Notes: a model not told the origin generated them from the letters alone. Positions 1-7,580 are shown, counted from the stretch's first letter. The stretch is 17,861 bases of DNA from Gelria sp. (GCA_012839665.1 DUMX01000264.1:1-17861); one strand, 5' to 3'. Program-made: numbers and translations.

Positions 1-85
1 GTCATAACAATGGAGAGAGTTTGAATATATAGTTTGCAATAGCTAGTTGTACCAGTTAACTGCAATGCTATAATTAAAATAAACC

Positions 86-114
86 TATCTAAATGGTCCG
101 AGTCCCCGGACTTA
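86..114. repeat. 29-base hairpin repeat, copy 1
   Basis: This stretch matches 1171-1199 at 26 of 29 positions in the same orientation. Its core forms a hairpin with a GTCCG/CGGAC stem and a six-base AGTCCC loop. The two copies bracket the toxin-antitoxin pair and the Rpn-like gene remnant, so they may be ends or footprints of a small mobile element. No known element was recognised. The rest of 1-263 has no gene that I can support. Confidence 0.6.
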
Positions 115-115
115 C

Positions 116-176
116 TGGGATTGCTCTGGGCATAAATTCTTCCCTGGTGTTGTTCCACAATTGCCCAGCATTCCCA
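116..176. repeat. Imperfect inverted repeat
   Basis: The left arm at 116-132 (TGGGATTGCTCTGGGCA) pairs with the right arm at 162-176 (TGCCCAGCATTCCCA), apart from a two-base bulge and one mismatch. The loop is about 29 bases. It begins just after the hairpin repeat at 86-114. There is no T-tract on either side, so it is not an obvious rho-independent terminator. It may be part of the same decayed element. Confidence 0.45.
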
Positions 177-263
177 ATGGCTCTATTAGTAGCTCAGTTA
201 ATCTCTTCATCTTTACGCAGGTGATAGCTGCTGTGCAGCAAGAAATATTTATTTTGCTGTAAT

Positions 264-512
264 TTATAGATTCTGGAGATACTGCTTTACTGCCATGCGG
301 ATAAAACTGGATTTATCCAAGCCTAAGCGCCGGGCCTGACGGGAAATAGTAAGCATATCACCCGGATCGAATCTTACAGTCATGACTACACTCCGGGGCT
401 GATAAATCACGGCCTCCGGTTCACCTAAATTGTATTCAGTAGTATCGTGTTCATCCCAAAATTCAGCCATTTCTTCTATATTTTTAAAGGAAGGCGGTTC
501 TTTCTGGCTCAT
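264..512 (-). CDS. CopG/ribbon-helix-helix family antitoxin
   Basis: This 82-residue protein should neutralise the toxin encoded just upstream and probably represses the shared promoter. The N-terminal part carries the 'EEMAEFWDEHDTTEY' signature of CopG-type antitoxins. The C-terminal part (VVMTVRFDPGDMLTISRQARRLGLDKSSFIRMAVKQYL) looks like a ribbon-helix-helix DNA-binding fold. I chose ATG at 512-510 over the TTG one codon earlier because GGAG at 523-526 lies about ten bases before this ATG. That Shine-Dalgarno overlaps the toxin stop codon (TAG, 528-526), which suggests translational coupling. Toxin-then-antitoxin order is the arrangement known for BrnT/BrnA-type pairs. The family assignment is by motif recognition only. 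Confidence 0.8.
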   Translation of the reverse strand: MSQKEPPSFKNIEEMAEFWDEHDTTEYNLGEPEAVIYQPRSVVMTVRFDPGDMLTISRQARRLGLDKSSFIRMAVKQYLQNL

Positions 513-525
513 CAATAATTCACTC

Positions 526-831
526 CTATCTATTTTGGCGCAAGTAATATTGTCGCTCTGTCCGAGTCATTTCCCTGACCGTAACCGGCATAAACAGGTT
601 TTTTAGTGGAGGTTCCAGTAAGACAATACCTGGAATTATAAGAAACCTACCAGCCAATGTTCGCCCGTAAACAAGATAAGCAGGTGAATTCCCCAGCGCT
701 TTAGTACGAATCCATAAAGCTGGATCGTCTTCATTTTCCAGCACTTCGTATACTTCTTCTGGAAGAGCGCGTTTAGCAAAATGCCGAACCCGATCAGGGG
801 GAATATAACAACCATTTATTTTCGGGGGCAT
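526..831 (-). CDS. BrnT-like toxin of a type II toxin-antitoxin pair
   Basis: This 101-residue protein is probably an mRNA-cleaving toxin. It has the layout of BrnT-like or related small RelE-fold toxins: an N-terminal helical region (DRVRHFAKRALPEEVYEVLENED), central strands with 'LVYGRTLAGRFLIIPGIVL', and a C-terminal 'FMPVTVREMTRTERQYY' that matches the typical 'ITARDMTxxERRxY' ending. The ATG at 831 follows AGGAGG at 839-844. It is the first gene of a two-gene operon and is separated from the antitoxin by 13 bases. A promoter and a possible operator lie directly upstream. RNase activity is inferred from family and context; catalytic residues were not verified. Confidence 0.72.
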   Translation of the reverse strand: MPPKINGCYIPPDRVRHFAKRALPEEVYEVLENEDDPALWIRTKALGNSPAYLVYGRTLAGRFLIIPGIVLLEPPLKNLFMPVTVREMTRTERQYYLRQNR

Positions 832-847
832 ATACGAATCCTCCTGA

Positions 848-898
848 TGTATTACATTACATTAGATTAAATATACTTTAGAATTAAGATTCGGGCAA
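848..898 (-). promoter_or_regulatory. Promoter and possible operator of the toxin-antitoxin operon
   Basis: On the minus strand, TTGCCC (898-893) and TATATT (875-870) are spaced by 17 bases, a good sigma-A-type promoter for the toxin gene. Between the -10 box and the Shine-Dalgarno lies TGTATTACATTACA (848-861), an imperfect palindrome with TGTA/TACA ends. That is a plausible binding site for the ribbon-helix-helix antitoxin. The operator is inference. Confidence 0.55.
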
Positions 899-1007
899 GT
901 AGTTACCTGGAGATAATTGGGAACGCCGCTGCCATAAACTTATTAAGAATAACAGTCGCGTCACCTGACCTTTATAGTATAATATTTACAGGAAAGCAAG
1001 TGATGAA

Positions 1008-1177
1008 ATGAAAATCCAAAATCCCCATAATAGATTCTTCAAAGAAACTTTCGGCAAGGTTGAGGTGGCAAAGGATTTTTTAAATAATTCACGACAACAA
1101 GGGCCGGCTGGGTTCCGTCCTTTAGAGTAGTACGCTATCTGCTGGAATTAGATGATAAACAGACAGAAATTATCTAA
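1008..1177 (+). pseudogene. Rpn/Transposase_31 (YhgA-like) nuclease gene remnant
   Basis: From ATG 1008 the frame reads MKIQNPHNRFFKETFGKVEV and continues AKDFLNNS before stopping at 1128-1130 after 40 codons. This matches the conserved start of Rpn-family recombination-promoting nucleases (PF04754), which are normally about 300 residues long. A second frame then reads RVVRYLLELDDKQTEII and stops at 1175-1177. It may be a leftover of the same gene's C-terminal half, although that part is less certain. The middle of the gene is missing. The second hairpin repeat starts at 1171, exactly where the remnant ends. Between 832 and 1007 I see only the toxin-antitoxin promoter region. Confidence 0.7.
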
Positions 1178-1203
1178 ATAGTCCGAGTCCCCAGACCTAT
1201 TTA
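1171..1203. repeat. 29-base hairpin repeat, copy 2
   Basis: Bases 1171-1199 match 86-114 at 26 of 29 positions in direct orientation. In this copy the flanks also pair: TAAATAG (1175-1181) with CTATTTA (1197-1203), extended by TC/GA after a one-base bulge. The hairpin is kept although its sequence differs slightly from copy 1. It ends about 20 bases before the Shine-Dalgarno of the ABC ATPase gene. Confidence 0.6.
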
Positions 1204-1253
1204 TAGCAGCTTAATTATTTTCGAGGTGAAATGAACTGGTAAAAGCGATAGTA

Positions 1254-1928
1254 GTGGAGAACTTAACTTATAAATATCAGCCGGCGGGATCGGTGGTGTT
1301 AAAAAATCTAAGTTTCGAGGTAGTACCGGGGGAAATCGTGGCGTTGATGGGTTTAAGCGGCTGCGGTAAGAGTACCCTTTGTTACTGTCTGAACGGGATT
1401 ATTCCACATTCTTGGGGTGGGGTCATGGAGGGTAGAATTTTAGTAAATGGTAAAGACACCAGAGAATTTACCGTAGCTTCATTGGCTCAAGAAGTGGGAT
1501 TAGTTTTTCAGGACCCTGATACTCAGCTTTTTTCTCCCACAGTGGAAGATGAAATTGCTTTTGCTCCGGAAAATATGTGCTTGCCTCGGGAGCTTATTCG
1601 GGAACGGGTAGATGAAGTAATTAGTTTGCTGGGAATTGAATCCTTAAGGGAAGCTAATCCCTATCAGCTGTCTGGTGGTGAGAAACATCTAGTAGCTCTG
1701 GCTGCAGTTTTGGCTCTGGATCCACCGATATTAGTACTGGATGAGGTTATGTCGCAACTTGATTATAGCGGTAAAAAGAAGGTAGCCGATGCTTTGGAAA
1801 AACTGCGGCAGCAGGGAAAAACCATCATCGCAGTGGAGCATGACCTGGAAACAGTGGCTATGGCAGATCGGATGATGGTGATGAAAAATGGGGAGTTAAC
1901 TCCACCCGGTTGCGACCACTTTGTTTAG
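1254..1928 (+). CDS. ECF-type ABC transporter ATPase, probably truncated at both ends
   Basis: This would be the energising ATPase of an energy-coupling-factor vitamin or metal importer on the inner face of the membrane. Counting from GTG 1254, all ATPase motifs are intact: Walker A GLSGCGKS (33-40), Q-loop VFQDPDTQLF (Q86), signature LSGGE (139-143), Walker B ILVLDE (159-164) and the H-loop H196. The start is weak. GTG has no Shine-Dalgarno, while the frame stays open back to a CTG at 1236 that is seven bases from GAGGTG (1223-1228) and would restore the usual first strand (LVKAIVVENLTYKY). The family-like sequence ends at 'VMKNGEL'; the last ten residues are the antisense of the neighbouring GGDEF gene. 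ECF ATPases usually have about 270 residues, or over 500 when duplicated. No EcfT or S-component is nearby. It is probably a remnant. Confidence 0.72.
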   Translation: MENLTYKYQPAGSVVLKNLSFEVVPGEIVALMGLSGCGKSTLCYCLNGIIPHSWGGVMEGRILVNGKDTREFTVASLAQEVGLVFQDPDTQLFSPTVEDEIAFAPENMCLPRELIRERVDEVISLLGIESLREANPYQLSGGEKHLVALAAVLALDPPILVLDEVMSQLDYSGKKKVADALEKLRQQGKTIIAVEHDLETVAMADRMMVMKNGELTPPGCDHFV

Positions 1929-2796
1929 CCTGGTAAAGGGCGGCATCGGCTAACTGAACTAACTCGGTAGTCGTGGTTTTTTCTCCTGCCCGGTTTACTG
2001 CTACACCCAGGCTAATAGTCACTGTAATGGGAGTATTATTAAACATCACCGGCTCTTTGCTGATACTTTTCAGGATGCGATAGGCTATGGTCATGGTTTC
2101 CTCGGCATTGCAGCCGGGAAGGACCAGCAAAAACTCCTCGCCGCCGTAACGACCGCCGGAATCATATAGGCGAATATTGTTTTTCATCCGGGCTGCAACT
2201 TCTACCAGTACGGCGTCTCCAGCCACATGCCCATAAGTATCATTTACCTTCTTAAAATGGTCCAGGTCTCCCATAATGACAGCCAGGTTGCCATTTTGCC
2301 GTCTTGCCCGGTCCAGTTCTTTTTCCAGTATATTAAGTATCTCAACATGGTTGAATATTCCGGTAAGCCGGTCATGTTGAGCCTGGTGGCGTTGTACCTC
2401 CAGCGCATCATTTAGTGACTGCTGCAAGTCCAGGATACGCCGTCCTACCCGTAGGCGCACTTCTAATTCCTTGGGCATAAAAGGCTTGGTAATATAATCA
2501 TCAGCCCCGGCATTAAGCCCCCCAATAATATCTTCCTTACTATCCCGGCCGGTAAGCAAAATAATGTAGTGATAGGTATTATCACCCGATTGACGCAAAC
2601 GCCGGCACAATTCTAATCCATTTATCCCTGGCATCACCCAGTCCAGCAGGACCAGGTGAGGCGAATCCTTTTCTTTAAGGATGTCCCAGGCCTGATTTCC
2701 GTCTCCTGCTTCCAGCACCTCATAACCCCATTTCAATAATAGGGCCTTTACTACAGCCCGGGAAATTATATCATCATCAGCAACTAATACTCGCAT
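1858..2796 (-). CDS. Response regulator with REC and GGDEF domains (diguanylate cyclase)
   Basis: This 312-residue cytoplasmic protein should make cyclic di-GMP from two GTP when phosphorylated. REC domain (1-120): acidic pocket D7-D9, phospho-acceptor D52, T82 and K104. GGDEF domain (about 138-305): 'DRLTGIFNH', 'DLDHFKKVNDTYGH', and the active-site GGEEF at 218-222. RxxD at 209-212 lies five residues before it and is the canonical inhibitory I-site, so product feedback is expected. I chose ATG 2796 because AAAGGTG lies just upstream and it gives the usual 'MRVLVADDD' start; an ATG at 2811 has no clear Shine-Dalgarno. It follows the hybrid kinase by 39 bases on the same strand, so kinase-to-cyclase phosphotransfer is the likely circuit. 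The last twelve residues (TPHFSSPSSDLP) are antisense to the ABC ATPase gene and look acquired by rearrangement. Confidence 0.93.
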   Translation of the reverse strand: MRVLVADDDIISRAVVKALLLKWGYEVLEAGDGNQAWDILKEKDSPHLVLLDWVMPGINGLELCRRLRQSGDNTYHYIILLTGRDSKEDIIGGLNAGADDYITKPFMPKELEVRLRVGRRILDLQQSLNDALEVQRHQAQHDRLTGIFNHVEILNILEKELDRARRQNGNLAVIMGDLDHFKKVNDTYGHVAGDAVLVEVAARMKNNIRLYDSGGRYGGEEFLLVLPGCNAEETMTIAYRILKSISKEPVMFNNTPITVTISLGVAVNRAGEKTTTTELVQLADAALYQAKQSGRNRVELTPHFSSPSSDLP

Positions 2797-2835
2797 ATTT
2801 ACACCTTTCATTATATTCTTTGCCCCGGGAATCCT

Positions 2836-5800
2836 TTAGCTCTTGACCAGACGGTGGATTAATTGCAGGGTGTCAACACATGCTGCTTTTTCTCCCACAG
2901 TCGCTTTCTGCTCTAATTCAAGAAATAGTTCGTAAAGCTTTTGAATACGCAGGGTACTGGAAGAACCTTTTAACTGGTGGGCCAGGTTACGGACCTTTTT
3001 AAAATCAGTACTATCCAGAGCCTTTTGCAGTTCTTCCAATACCCCCGGTAAGGTTGACCATAATTTATCATAAAGTTCTCGACTATCTCTCTTAGATAAC
3101 CCGGTCTCAGCCATAAAGCTACTTAAGCTTTCTTCCAGCATGGCTGCGGCCTCACTAATAGATTCTTGCTGTCCGGCAGTGTACTGATCAATAATATTAA
3201 ATAGTAACTGGAAATCAACTGGTTTACTGATGTAATCGTCCATTCCTGCCTGCAAATATTTCTCCCGATCTCCCTCCATGGCGTTAGCAGTCATGGCAAC
3301 AATGATAGTGTGACGTTCTTCCCCTTCTAATTGTCTAATCCTGGCAGTAGCTTCATAACCGTCCATCTCCGGCATCTGACAATCCATAAAAACCAGGTCA
3401 TATTTTTTCTCCTGCAGGGTTTTTAAGGCTTCTACCCCGCTACAGGCAACGTCACAGTACATACCTCGCTTTTCCAGCATTTTAACAATGATTTTTTGGT
3501 TCATTTCATTATCTTCGACCAGAAGTAATTTGGGCCGAGCGGGAATCGGGTTTTCCTTAACTGTGTAGCGGGTAACAATTAAATCACCCGGTGAGTTTTC
3601 CGCCCTTAGACCTAGGACTATGGAGACACATTTAAGCAAATCATCTCTTTTAACCGGTTTAGTCAGATAGCCGCTAAAGCCATATTCTTTAGCCCGGTTA
3701 GCATCCCCCTTCTGGGCTGCCGAAGTAAGCATAATCAAATGTATATCCCGGGTGGAAGGCATGGCTTTAAGGGCCGTTGCCAACTCATAGCCATTCATAC
3801 CTGGCATTTGAAAGTCTACTATTACTACATCAAAAGGCTGTAAAGCCACCGAGGATAAAAGGATGCCAACTGCTTTTTCGGCATTATCGCTTTCCTCCAC
3901 CAGGCATTGCGCCTCTTCCAGGTAAGTCCGTATGATTTTGCGGTTACTGCTATTATCATCTACAATTAGTACCCGGGCACCTGTAAGCTCTGCATGTTTA
4001 TAAGGTGAAGTATCTTTGCGTAGACCTGGTTTAAAGCAAGCAGTGAAATGAAATTCTGATCCCAGGCCTAGTTTGCTTTTAACCTGCATGGTTCCTCCCA
4101 TTAAGCGCACCAGTTCATAAGAAATGGCCAGGCCCAAACCAGTACCCCCATATTTTCTGGTAGTAGAAGCATCCGCCTGGGTAAAGGGTTGAAAAAGTTT
4201 TTCGATATCCTCTGGAGCAATGCCAATACCACTATCACTAACTTTAAAACCAATTTCAACCTGGTCAGCATTCTCTTTTACCATTTCTACAATCACTAGA
4301 ATTTCGCCGGTATGGGTGAATTTTACCGCATTACTGAGTAGATTATTTAAGATTTGACCCAATCGCGCCGGGTCTCCTATTACCTCTTCCGGTACATTGG
4401 ACTTGATTAGCGTATGCATCTCCAAGCCTTTTTCCCGGGCCTTTGGGGCCTGCAGGGAAACAGCATCTTCTACTACCGTTCTGACTCGGAAGGATATTTC
4501 TTCCATGGTTAGTTTACCTGCTTCTATTTTAGAGAAATCCAGGATATCGTTAATAAGGTAAAGTAGGATTTCAGAGGCTGAACGAGCCTCCTGTACATAG
4601 TCCTGCTGTTCAGCCGAAAGCTCAGTTTTACTTAGAAGTTCTAGAAATCCCAATATGCCGTTCATAGGAGTACGAATCTCATGGGACATATTGGCTACAA
4701 ATAAGGATTTGGCGTGATTAGCGGATTCAGCTATCTCTTTGGCCTGGGCTAGTTTTTGTTCCATTTGACTGCGCTCAATGGCTTCAGCAATAGAATAACT
4801 AAAAGCTTTTAAAATAGAAAACTCGTCTTCAGTCCAGTTTCTTTCCTCTTTGCACTCATCAAATCCAACACAACCCCAGAAATTTCCGTCAATAAAAACA
4901 GGCAAAACTAATATTGATAAGATATCCTGCTCTATCATTGTTTCTTTAAGCCAACCATCATTAAAATTTCGTACCAGCCCTTTAATGGTCTGACCTTTTT
5001 GCAGAGGTTCAAAAAAATCCGAAGCCTGATCGAAGGGAATGTTCTGAAGCTTGGGATTATTAATCTCCGCCCGGAAGAGTCCAGAGTTCCATTCCATCTT
5101 GTAGTTGGTATAAGCTTTATTGCCTTCATAATAGTTTTCAAACATATATACCCGGTCTACCCCGGTAGCCTCCCCCAGCAAACCCAAACATTTATCAATA
5201 GCTTCATAGTAATCACTATTAATTAATAGTTCATTGGTAGCAGCAACAATATTGGAAAGCATTTTTTGTTTTATCAGCAGCTGGTTTTGAGCTAGTTTAC
5301 GCTTGGTAATATCCCGAGATACTCCAATAATCCCGGCAACTGTTCCACCTTTATAAAAAGGTGTTTTTACCGTCTCTACTTCCATTATCGAACTATCAGC
5401 CAGGGTTATAGTTTCTTCGTTCATACGGCTCTCGCCTGATGCCAGCATTTCTATGTCTTTTTCCATAAAAAAGCGGGCCAGTCCCACATCCTTGATAAAG
5501 TCTAAATCGGTCCTGCCCACAATCTCTTCTTCAGTTTGACCAATGAATTTATGAGCAAAGGCATGGTTACAGCCCAGGTAGGCTCCATTTATATCTTTAT
5601 AAAATATAAGGTCAGGAATGGCATCAATAAGTGATTTTAAGAAAGTTCGCTGTTCAATCAACTCATTTTCTAATCTTGTACTCTCAGTAATATCCCGGGA
5701 AATCCCTGTAGTTCCTATTATGTTACCCTCCTGGTCAAATACTGGAGTTTTAAAAGTATTAAACCATATACCTCCAGTTTTATCCGCTACCCGCTCTTCT

Positions 5801-6120
5801 TTGTTAATTTGTTTTTTGCCAGTCATTACCTCCTGGTCGTCGGCCATGTATACCAAAGCTAATTCCAAAGGCCATATATCCAGGTCGATCTTACCAATTA
5901 TTTGCTCACGGGGTAAACCACAGGCTTCCTCAAAAAATCGATTTATTTCTACATAGCGTCCTTCTCTATCTTTAAGCCAGGCTAAAAAGGGCAAGTTATC
6001 TAAAATGGCTTTTAATTGCCCCCTGGTTCTGCTTAAATTTTCTTGAAACTCCTTGATATCGGTGATGTCATCATGGGGATCAATGTCCCCTGCATCTATA
6101 CCTGAATCTTCTCCCACCAC
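2836..6120 (-). CDS. Soluble hybrid sensor histidine kinase (PAS-PAS-GAF-HisKA-HATPase-REC-REC-HPt)
   Basis: This 1094-residue phosphorelay kinase has no transmembrane segment and so should sense a cytoplasmic signal. Domains in order: PAS about 33-150, PAS about 160-275, GAF about 285-450, and HisKA with phospho-acceptor H480 in 'NMSHEIRTP'. HATPase_c follows, with N-box 592-597, DSGIGI 629-634 and GGTGLGL 658-664. REC1 has D721/D722, D769 and K821. REC2 has E869/D870, D913 and K966. HPt has H1048 in 'AHQLKGSS'. All phosphotransfer residues are present, so an internal His-Asp-His relay is possible, with the REC-GGEEF protein next door as the likely output. The start is GTG (6120, or the adjacent GTG at 6117) after AGAGGAGGA. 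PAS and GAF ligands cannot be read from sequence. Confidence 0.95.
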   Translation of the reverse strand: MVGEDSGIDAGDIDPHDDITDIKEFQENLSRTRGQLKAILDNLPFLAWLKDREGRYVEINRFFEEACGLPREQIIGKIDLDIWPLELALVYMADDQEVMTGKKQINKEERVADKTGGIWFNTFKTPVFDQEGNIIGTTGISRDITESTRLENELIEQRTFLKSLIDAIPDLIFYKDINGAYLGCNHAFAHKFIGQTEEEIVGRTDLDFIKDVGLARFFMEKDIEMLASGESRMNEETITLADSSIMEVETVKTPFYKGGTVAGIIGVSRDITKRKLAQNQLLIKQKMLSNIVAATNELLINSDYYEAIDKCLGLLGEATGVDRVYMFENYYEGNKAYTNYKMEWNSGLFRAEINNPKLQNIPFDQASDFFEPLQKGQTIKGLVRNFNDGWLKETMIEQDILSILVLPVFIDGNFWGCVGFDECKEERNWTEDEFSILKAFSYSIAEAIERSQMEQKLAQAKEIAESANHAKSLFVANMSHEIRTPMNGILGFLELLSKTELSAEQQDYVQEARSASEILLYLINDILDFSKIEAGKLTMEEISFRVRTVVEDAVSLQAPKAREKGLEMHTLIKSNVPEEVIGDPARLGQILNNLLSNAVKFTHTGEILVIVEMVKENADQVEIGFKVSDSGIGIAPEDIEKLFQPFTQADASTTRKYGGTGLGLAISYELVRLMGGTMQVKSKLGLGSEFHFTACFKPGLRKDTSPYKHAELTGARVLIVDDNSSNRKIIRTYLEEAQCLVEESDNAEKAVGILLSSVALQPFDVVIVDFQMPGMNGYELATALKAMPSTRDIHLIMLTSAAQKGDANRAKEYGFSGYLTKPVKRDDLLKCVSIVLGLRAENSPGDLIVTRYTVKENPIPARPKLLLVEDNEMNQKIIVKMLEKRGMYCDVACSGVEALKTLQEKKYDLVFMDCQMPEMDGYEATARIRQLEGEERHTIIVAMTANAMEGDREKYLQAGMDDYISKPVDFQLLFNIIDQYTAGQQESISEAAAMLEESLSSFMAETGLSKRDSRELYDKLWSTLPGVLEELQKALDSTDFKKVRNLAHQLKGSSSTLRIQKLYELFLELEQKATVGEKAACVDTLQLIHRLVKS

Positions 6121-6203
6121 TGTTCCTCCTCTACAAAATGCTTGTTTAATTTCACCATTACATTTATATTTTGCATTTTTACTAAAAATCCTTTAAAAAC
6201 GAC

Positions 6204-6229
6204 AAAAAACCGTGGGAATTTCCACGGTT
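6204..6229 (-). terminator. Rho-independent terminator of the M15 peptidase gene
   Basis: AACCGTGG (6208-6215) and CCACGGTT (6222-6229) form an eight-base-pair stem. Read on the minus strand it is followed by a run of T (6209-6204). It lies about 48 bases after the M15 stop codon and separates this unit from the hybrid kinase operon. Confidence 0.85.
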
Positions 6230-6276
6230 AATTTCAATCTGGTGTTTGGTTAAGCATAGATATTATCTTAATAGCT

Positions 6277-7368
6277 CTATTTTACTAGCTCGTAGTGCAT
6301 GGCATCACCATAAGAATTACCCCAGCTAAATCCAGCTGGCTTAAATGCTTTCACCCATAGTATGTAATTGGGGTCATCAGGTTCCCGATTGGGGTTAATA
6401 TACCGGAAGTGATTGGCGGCATTAATATCTATAGCAATTCCCCAGGAATGGTTGCTCAAGCCTTTAGCAGAATTCCAGTTTACGTGCCTGGGTACAAAGG
6501 TGCCATCCATGGTCTTAATCAGGCTTAGTAGCGGCACCTGCCTGCCGTTTATAATTGCAGTGCCGTTTTTGATATATGTAAAAGCCTGGATAAAATTATC
6601 TTTGGCATTTTTATGTACCTGTACGTATTGGTTTAACCCTGGTAGTTTTATGGTTACTATATTTTCCGCAACCCATTGAGGGTCGATTTCGATTGCCCCA
6701 CCACCAATGTCCCGATAGTAAAACTGTTCAAATGAGCCATTGTATTTACTTAACCGAGGATATTTACTTTTATTGGTATAGGAACTCCCACGTGATGGTG
6801 TCGATAATATTCTGTTTGGAGCAGCAGCTATCTTATTAGTAGCAGGATTACTAACCGCCACCTGGTTAGTCTTTTTCAAATCATCCTTTACCGTTATTGT
6901 TATAGTCTTTTGCTCCTTTTTTGCCCCATCGTTGGCAGTCGCCTTTTTACCGGGACTAGTTATAGTAACTACAGGCGGGGGGTTATATTTAACGGGCACA
7001 GTAAAGCTCTTAATATCACCATAGGCAGTGCCTTTAGCATTAACCGCAAAGGCGCGATAGTAGTATGTTATCCCTTCTTCTAACCCCGTAATGGTGGTGG
7101 AAAAAGGTTTATTGACATCGACAGTGCCAGATAGAATTTTCTCTTCATCCAGCTCCTGGCTTGTCCCCCATTTAAAACCGTAACGAATTATATTTTTGCC
7201 CCCAGTGTTATGTATCACACCCTCTAAGGTAGCCTTGCTTTCCTTTGTATGTGCCTGTACTGTATCTACTGCAGGTTCGGCAGTTAAATAAACTGACTTG
7301 ACGGTAAAAACTGATATCAACAATATAAGTATGCTAATTACTACACTTAAGCTAAATCTCTTACTCAT
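6277..7368 (-). CDS. Membrane-anchored M15 family D-alanyl-D-alanine carboxypeptidase-like protein
   Basis: This 363-residue protein probably trims peptidoglycan stem peptides outside the membrane. Residues 7-28 form a hydrophobic signal/anchor segment. Residues about 30-125 look like a fibronectin type III-type fold ('YGFKWGTS', 'TTITGLEEGITYYYRAFAVNAKG'). A Lys/Thr-rich linker follows. The C-terminal domain is a VanY/CwlK-like M15 peptidase with the exact zinc motif SxHxxGxAxD (S305, H307, D314) and the last ligand H358 in 'DAMHYEL'. I chose ATG 7368 over GTG 7383 because GAGG lies nine bases before it. It is a single-gene unit between two terminators. Whether it acts as D,D- or L,D-peptidase cannot be told. 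Confidence 0.88.
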   Translation of the reverse strand: MSKRFSLSVVISILILLISVFTVKSVYLTAEPAVDTVQAHTKESKATLEGVIHNTGGKNIIRYGFKWGTSQELDEEKILSGTVDVNKPFSTTITGLEEGITYYYRAFAVNAKGTAYGDIKSFTVPVKYNPPPVVTITSPGKKATANDGAKKEQKTITITVKDDLKKTNQVAVSNPATNKIAAAPNRILSTPSRGSSYTNKSKYPRLSKYNGSFEQFYYRDIGGGAIEIDPQWVAENIVTIKLPGLNQYVQVHKNAKDNFIQAFTYIKNGTAIINGRQVPLLSLIKTMDGTFVPRHVNWNSAKGLSNHSWGIAIDINAANHFRYINPNREPDDPNYILWVKAFKPAGFSWGNSYGDAMHYELVK

Positions 7369-7530
7369 AATACTAATCCTCACAAAAATAGTCTTTACTG
7401 CATTAGTTTGTTAAATGTTGCCGCTCAATTCCACTCCTTCCTTTTCATTGCTAAGGTCCACATAAAATTCTATCGTTTACAGCCAAATCACGTCAAAGGT
7501 AATATAAGCCAGGCCCATTGTGTGATAATA

Positions 7531-7567
7531 AGATAAAAAAAGCTCCCACCAAAATTAGTGGGAGCTT
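7531..7567 (-). terminator. Rho-independent terminator of the SLH protein gene
   Basis: AAGCTCCCAC (7540-7549) and GTGGGAGCTT (7558-7567) form a ten-base-pair stem with an eight-base loop. On the minus strand a T-tract follows (7540-7535). It lies 14 bases after the stop codon of the SLH gene. Confidence 0.9.
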
Positions 7568-7580
7568 AAAATACTAGATA

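Noticed and set aside
4935..5956. Alternate-frame ORFs inside the hybrid kinase gene
   Set aside because: The kinase frame is complete and conserved across this stretch; the others are chance frames.
7384..7530. Possible riboswitch or leader RNA before the M15 peptidase
   Set aside because: I looked for cyclic di-GMP and cyclic di-AMP aptamer signatures and saw none. A purine-rich AAGGAAGGAG stretch is followed only by a frame of a few codons.
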